DNA from: Bacteroidota bacterium | GTDB taxonomy: Bacteria; Bacteroidota; Bacteroidia; Flavobacteriales_F; PHOS-HE28 | Direction of reading: 5' to 3' | Length of the DNA: 6,421 bases | NCBI GenBank assembly: GCA_023430325.1 | Contig: JAEZAU010000191.1 | Span: forward strand, 1-6,421 | Part shown: positions 4,322 through 6,421 of the stretch, piece by piece | Layout: the number at the start of each line of letters is the position of its first letter | How positions within the stretch are numbered: the first letter of the stretch is position 1 | The notes under the pieces: generated by a model | What the model was told of the DNA's origin: nothing | Databases searched by the model: none | The model's input: only the letters and a program-made list of their open reading frames with translations | Translations under genes and position numbers: made by a program

Positions 4322-6421
4322 TCAGCGCGTGAGTTCGTAGAAGGAAGGATCCGCACCTGTGGCATCGCTGATCACAAGTGTGCTGTTCACACTTTCGCTG
4401 TAGTTCTGCATCTGATCCTTCAGCGATCCGTAGTTATAGAAGCTGTAGATATCATCCTTCCTGCCATCGATAGGGATCCAGTAGGCCTTGCCACCGGCGC
4501 TCCGCCCATGACCGCTGTACCACACGAGAATGGTGTTCACCTTGTTCTGCCGCACCATGTCCCGCAGTTCGATGTTGAAGAACCGGTCCATCTGCTCCTT
4601 GGTGAGGTTCTTCTTGCTGATCGTCTTCTGCACATTGTAGCTGCTGAAGGCCTTCTGCATTTTCTGCGCATCCGAAGGATTCACCTGCAAGGCCGGGAAG
4701 TTCCTGTAATTGCTGTTGTCGATATGTACGATCCATGTGGTACCGGTGGCCCCGTTGGAAGTAGACACCGGTCTTGTTACGGCGACAGGTTCGGCTTTCC
4801 GCTGGATCGTATAGAAGACCTCGGTGGCATTGCCATATTGATCTTCCGCGCGCACTGCGATCCGATCGCGGTCCTTGATATCGGTCTTGATGCTGAAATC
4901 AGGGTTCAATTGATCGGGCGCGTAACTGGCATTCACACCGTTCACGCTCACCATGCGGATCAAGCTGGCATCGCTCACGCGACCTTCGATGAACACTTCG
5001 TCCTTGCCACTGCTCACGGTGAGCTCGCGATCGCCTGTGGGTCTTGGGGAAGTGAGCGCGATGGATGGAGCAACGCCTTCGGTACGCACCACAGGCAGTT
5101 CCACGGAATTCATGTTCTCATATACATCGATCGCCTGCACGATAATGAGCGTGTCCTTTCGATCGAACGGGATGTTCATCACGAATTGCGGATCTTTTTC
5201 ATCCTTCGTGAAATCCGCCGCCACACCGTTGATCGTGATCGCCTTCAACAGGCTTTTGTCGCGCACATAGCCGCTCACCTTCACATGATCGATGGACGAT
5301 GACACCTGATAGGCATCATTCCGGCGGTACGGTTCCAGCACACTGATGATCGGTGGATCGCTCTCGCGGTTCATCTCGAAGACCTGTTTCGCGATCCGAT
5401 CGCGTGAAGCTTCGAGGTCCTTCTTTGCGTCCACACTGAATTTGCCGTCCTGTTCCATGGCCTTCTGCGCCAGTTCCAGATCGCGTAACGCACCGTCCAT
5501 GTCCAGGTTGGCCTCCTTGCATTCGGCGCGCAACATGAGTAATTCCACATCACCGGGCCGGTCGAGAATGGCCTTGTTCAGATCGTTCACCGCATTCTGG
5601 TGCTGCCCGAAACCGTGATAATATTTCGCGCGCTGCAGGTACACCAGATGATCGGTCCTGCCCAGTGCCACACACTTGCTCACATCATCGATCGCCTTTG
5701 CATATTCCTTTCCATTGGCATACGCCTTCGATCGGGTGAAAAGCGCATCGGTACTGTTCGGATTCAGCTCCAGCGCACGGGTGCATTTTTCGATCGCCTT
5801 CTCCAGCGTGCGCACTTTCATGGTGCTGCCGCTGTAGTTCTCCCAGAGCACCAATTGAACCTCGGCCAGTGCCACATAGGCCGGCTCATACATCGGATTC
5901 CATTCCAGCACTTTGTCCAGATCGAACTCGGCGGTCTTGGGATCGCGTGCGGCCGATCGTGCCAGTGCGTGGTAGTAATAACTGTCCGTGGTGGCCTTTA
6001 ACGCCAACGCCTTGTCGGCCGCAGCATTGGCACCATCCACATCACCTTTCGCCAGACAGGCGCGCGTCTTGGTGAGCAATGCGTCCATGTTCTTCGGATC
6101 CACGCGGATCGCCTGGTCCAGCAACCGCAACGCCACATCAGCACTATCGATCTCCAGATAAGCTTTGGCCGCCTGCGTGGCGTACGATGCTTCCTGCGGC
6201 ATCAGTTCGGCCATCTTCCGCCGATCGAACGCGCTTTCCACTTTCTTCCCGAGCAGATCATTGATCTCCGCCTTCGCCTCCCACGCCTTCATCAACTTCG
6301 GATCCACCTGTACGGCCAGCGTGTAGCGCTCCAGCGCCTGCTCCAACTGACCGCCTTTGCGCAATGCATCACCTTCCTTCATGAAGGCTTTTCCGCCTTG
6401 CGGAAGAACATGGATCGCAAG
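4322..6421 (-). CDS. Exported TPR / Ig-like / caspase-like (C14) protein with degenerate, shortened catalytic domain (5' partial)
   Basis: The frame is open to the window edge. The first internal Met is at 6382, but 13 upstream in-frame codons (LAIHVLPQGGKAF) look like the end of a signal peptide and the start of the first TPR helix, so the true start probably lies beyond base 6421. Numbering from Met-6382: TPR units at 1-311; first Ig-like domain at about 342-434; second at about 438-527; linker; caspase-like p20 fold from 549 (WIVHIDNSNYRNFPAL), with a strand ending in WYSGHG (His625 is the catalytic-type His) and VISDAT at 670-675. In active C14 peptidases Cys follows D-A; here it is Thr675 (codon ACA at 4358-4360). 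The protein stops at Arg686, so the C-terminal (p10-like) part is absent. TPR and Ig-like parts suggest protein or glycan binding in the periplasm. It is probably a non-catalytic pseudo-caspase. The frame is otherwise intact, with codon use like its neighbours, which argues against a decayed gene. Confidence 0.88.
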   Translation of the reverse strand, partial: LAIHVLPQGGKAFMKEGDALRKGGQLEQALERYTLAVQVDPKLMKAWEAKAEINDLLGKKVESAFDRRKMAELMPQEASYATQAAKAYLEIDSADVALRLLDQAIRVDPKNMDALLTKTRACLAKGDVDGANAAADKALALKATTDSYYYHALARSAARDPKTAEFDLDKVLEWNPMYEPAYVALAEVQLVLWENYSGSTMKVRTLEKAIEKCTRALELNPNSTDALFTRSKAYANGKEYAKAIDDVSKCVALGRTDHLVYLQRAKYYHGFGQHQNAVNDLNKAILDRPGDVELLMLRAECKEANLDMDGALRDLELAQKAMEQDGKFSVDAKKDLEASRDRIAKQVFEMNRESDPPIISVLEPYRRNDAYQVSSSIDHVKVSGYVRDKSLLKAITINGVAADFTKDEKDPQFVMNIPFDRKDTLIIVQAIDVYENMNSVELPVVRTEGVAPSIALTSPRPTGDRELTVSSGKDEVFIEGRVSDASLIRMVSVNGVNASYAPDQLNPDFSIKTDIKDRDRIAVRAEDQYGNATEVFYTIQRKAEPVAVTRPVSTSNGATGTTWIVHIDNSNYRNFPALQVNPSDAQKMQKAFSSYNVQKTISKKNLTKEQMDRFFNIELRDMVRQNKVNTILVWYSGHGRSAGGKAYWIPIDGRKDDIYSFYNYGSLKDQMQNYSESVNSTLVISDATGADPSFYELTR
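4325..4738 (-). other. Caspase-like domain lacking the catalytic Cys and C-terminal half
   Basis: Residues 549-686 of the TPR/Ig protein. Seen directly: a first strand with NSNYRNFPAL, a helix with DAQKMQKAF, the His motif YSGHG at 622-626, a loop with AYWIPIDG, then STLVISDATGADPSFYELTR to the stop. Established for the C14 family: the nucleophile is the Cys of a D-A-C-type motif at the end of the fourth strand, and further strands follow. Here Thr occupies that position and only 11 residues follow it. The two other reading frames after the stop do not encode a missing C-terminal half: one closes after 33 codons, and another is the cyclase itself. Confidence 0.75.
5356..5360 (-). other. Boundary between the TPR array and the first Ig-like domain
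   Basis: Around residues 341-343 (SDPP) the helical TPR section, closed by a charged helix (312-339), gives way to beta-rich sequence beginning IISVLEP. The two Ig-like domains that follow, at about 342-434 and 438-527, share the pattern INGV/VNGV, then P-x-F, then D-x-(I/L)-x-V-x-A-x-D-x-Y-x-N, so they look like a tandem duplication. Confidence 0.5.
5450..6421 (-). repeat. TPR array (about nine units)
   Basis: Codons for residues 1-311 plus the upstream in-frame bases encode consecutive 33-34-residue helix pairs with TPR hallmarks: small residues in helix A, A-L in helix B and a D/N-P between units (QVDPK at 25-29, RVDPK at 93-97, EWNPM at 160-164, ELNPN at 205-209, DRPGD at 275-279). Units begin near residues 1, 31, 66, 98, 132, 166, 211, 244 and 278, with an insertion at about 178-194. 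TPR arrays bind proteins. Here they would form the N-terminal arm of the exported caspase-like protein. Confidence 0.85.
6391..6405. repeat. Small inverted repeat near the 5' end of the caspase-like gene
   Basis: TTCCGC (6391-6396) and GCGGAA (6400-6405) are reverse complements separated by three bases. They lie about 10-25 bases upstream of the internal ATG at 6382, in what is probably coding sequence for the signal peptide end. The loop is tight and no T-run accompanies it. It could fold in the mRNA, but it may be chance. Confidence 0.25.

Noticed and set aside
4303..4365. Longer cyclase start at ATG 4365
   Set aside because: It would put 21 residues, several charged or polar, before the hydrophobic signal core and overlap the caspase-like gene; ATG 4302 gives a standard signal peptide.
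4190..5302. A 370-codon open frame on the + strand opposite the caspase-like gene
   Set aside because: It spans the junction between the two - strand genes and lies opposite well-recognised domains. Its translation is His/Ile/Arg-rich with no recognisable motif. GC-ending codon bias on the opposite strand readily creates such frames.

Overview
The window looks like a chromosomal segment from a member of the Bacteroidota with moderate GC (about 50-55% by eye). The signs are propeller sensor repeats followed by a Y_Y_Y domain (the front end of Bacteroidota hybrid two-component sensors), a TPR/Ig-like/caspase-like exported protein of a kind common in that phylum, a CoA-type Nudix hydrolase with the HSGQ-FPGG signature, a short lipoprotein, and start codons without clear Shine-Dalgarno sequences. 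No RNA genes, mobile elements, CRISPR arrays or integrase sites are visible. Coding density is close to 100%, with no gene-free stretch longer than about 20 bases.

Left part, + strand (1-1242): a compact operon. The 3' end of an upstream gene (3-89; possibly a Mur-ligase-family protein) is followed after 14 bases by a small TPR-like lipoprotein (104-592). That gene overlaps a CoA-pyrophosphatase-type Nudix hydrolase (592-1242) by one base through a TGATG junction.

Right part, - strand (1195-6421): two large genes, read right to left. The first (4322-6421, 5' end outside the window) encodes an exported protein with about nine TPR units, two Ig-like domains and a caspase-like (C14) domain. The second (1195-4302) starts 19 bases later. 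It encodes a signal peptide, 14 propeller blades, a Y_Y_Y domain, one membrane helix, a coiled coil and a complete class III adenylate cyclase with all catalytic residues. The two sides converge, and the 3' ends of the Nudix and cyclase genes overlap by 48 bases.

The most unusual content is the right-hand pair. The caspase-like domain keeps its catalytic-type His (YSGHG) but has Thr where the Cys is expected (D-A-T instead of D-A-C), and it ends 11 residues later, so the C-terminal (p10-like) half is absent. This pseudo-caspase lies directly upstream of a sensor that carries a cyclase instead of the usual histidine kinase. A reasonable but unproven reading is a periplasmic scaffold or ligand-binding partner feeding a transmembrane cAMP-producing sensor. 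A second feature of the whole window is a strong excess of GATC (about 117 by hand count, against about 25 expected by chance), mostly carried by Asp GAT and Ile ATC codons.
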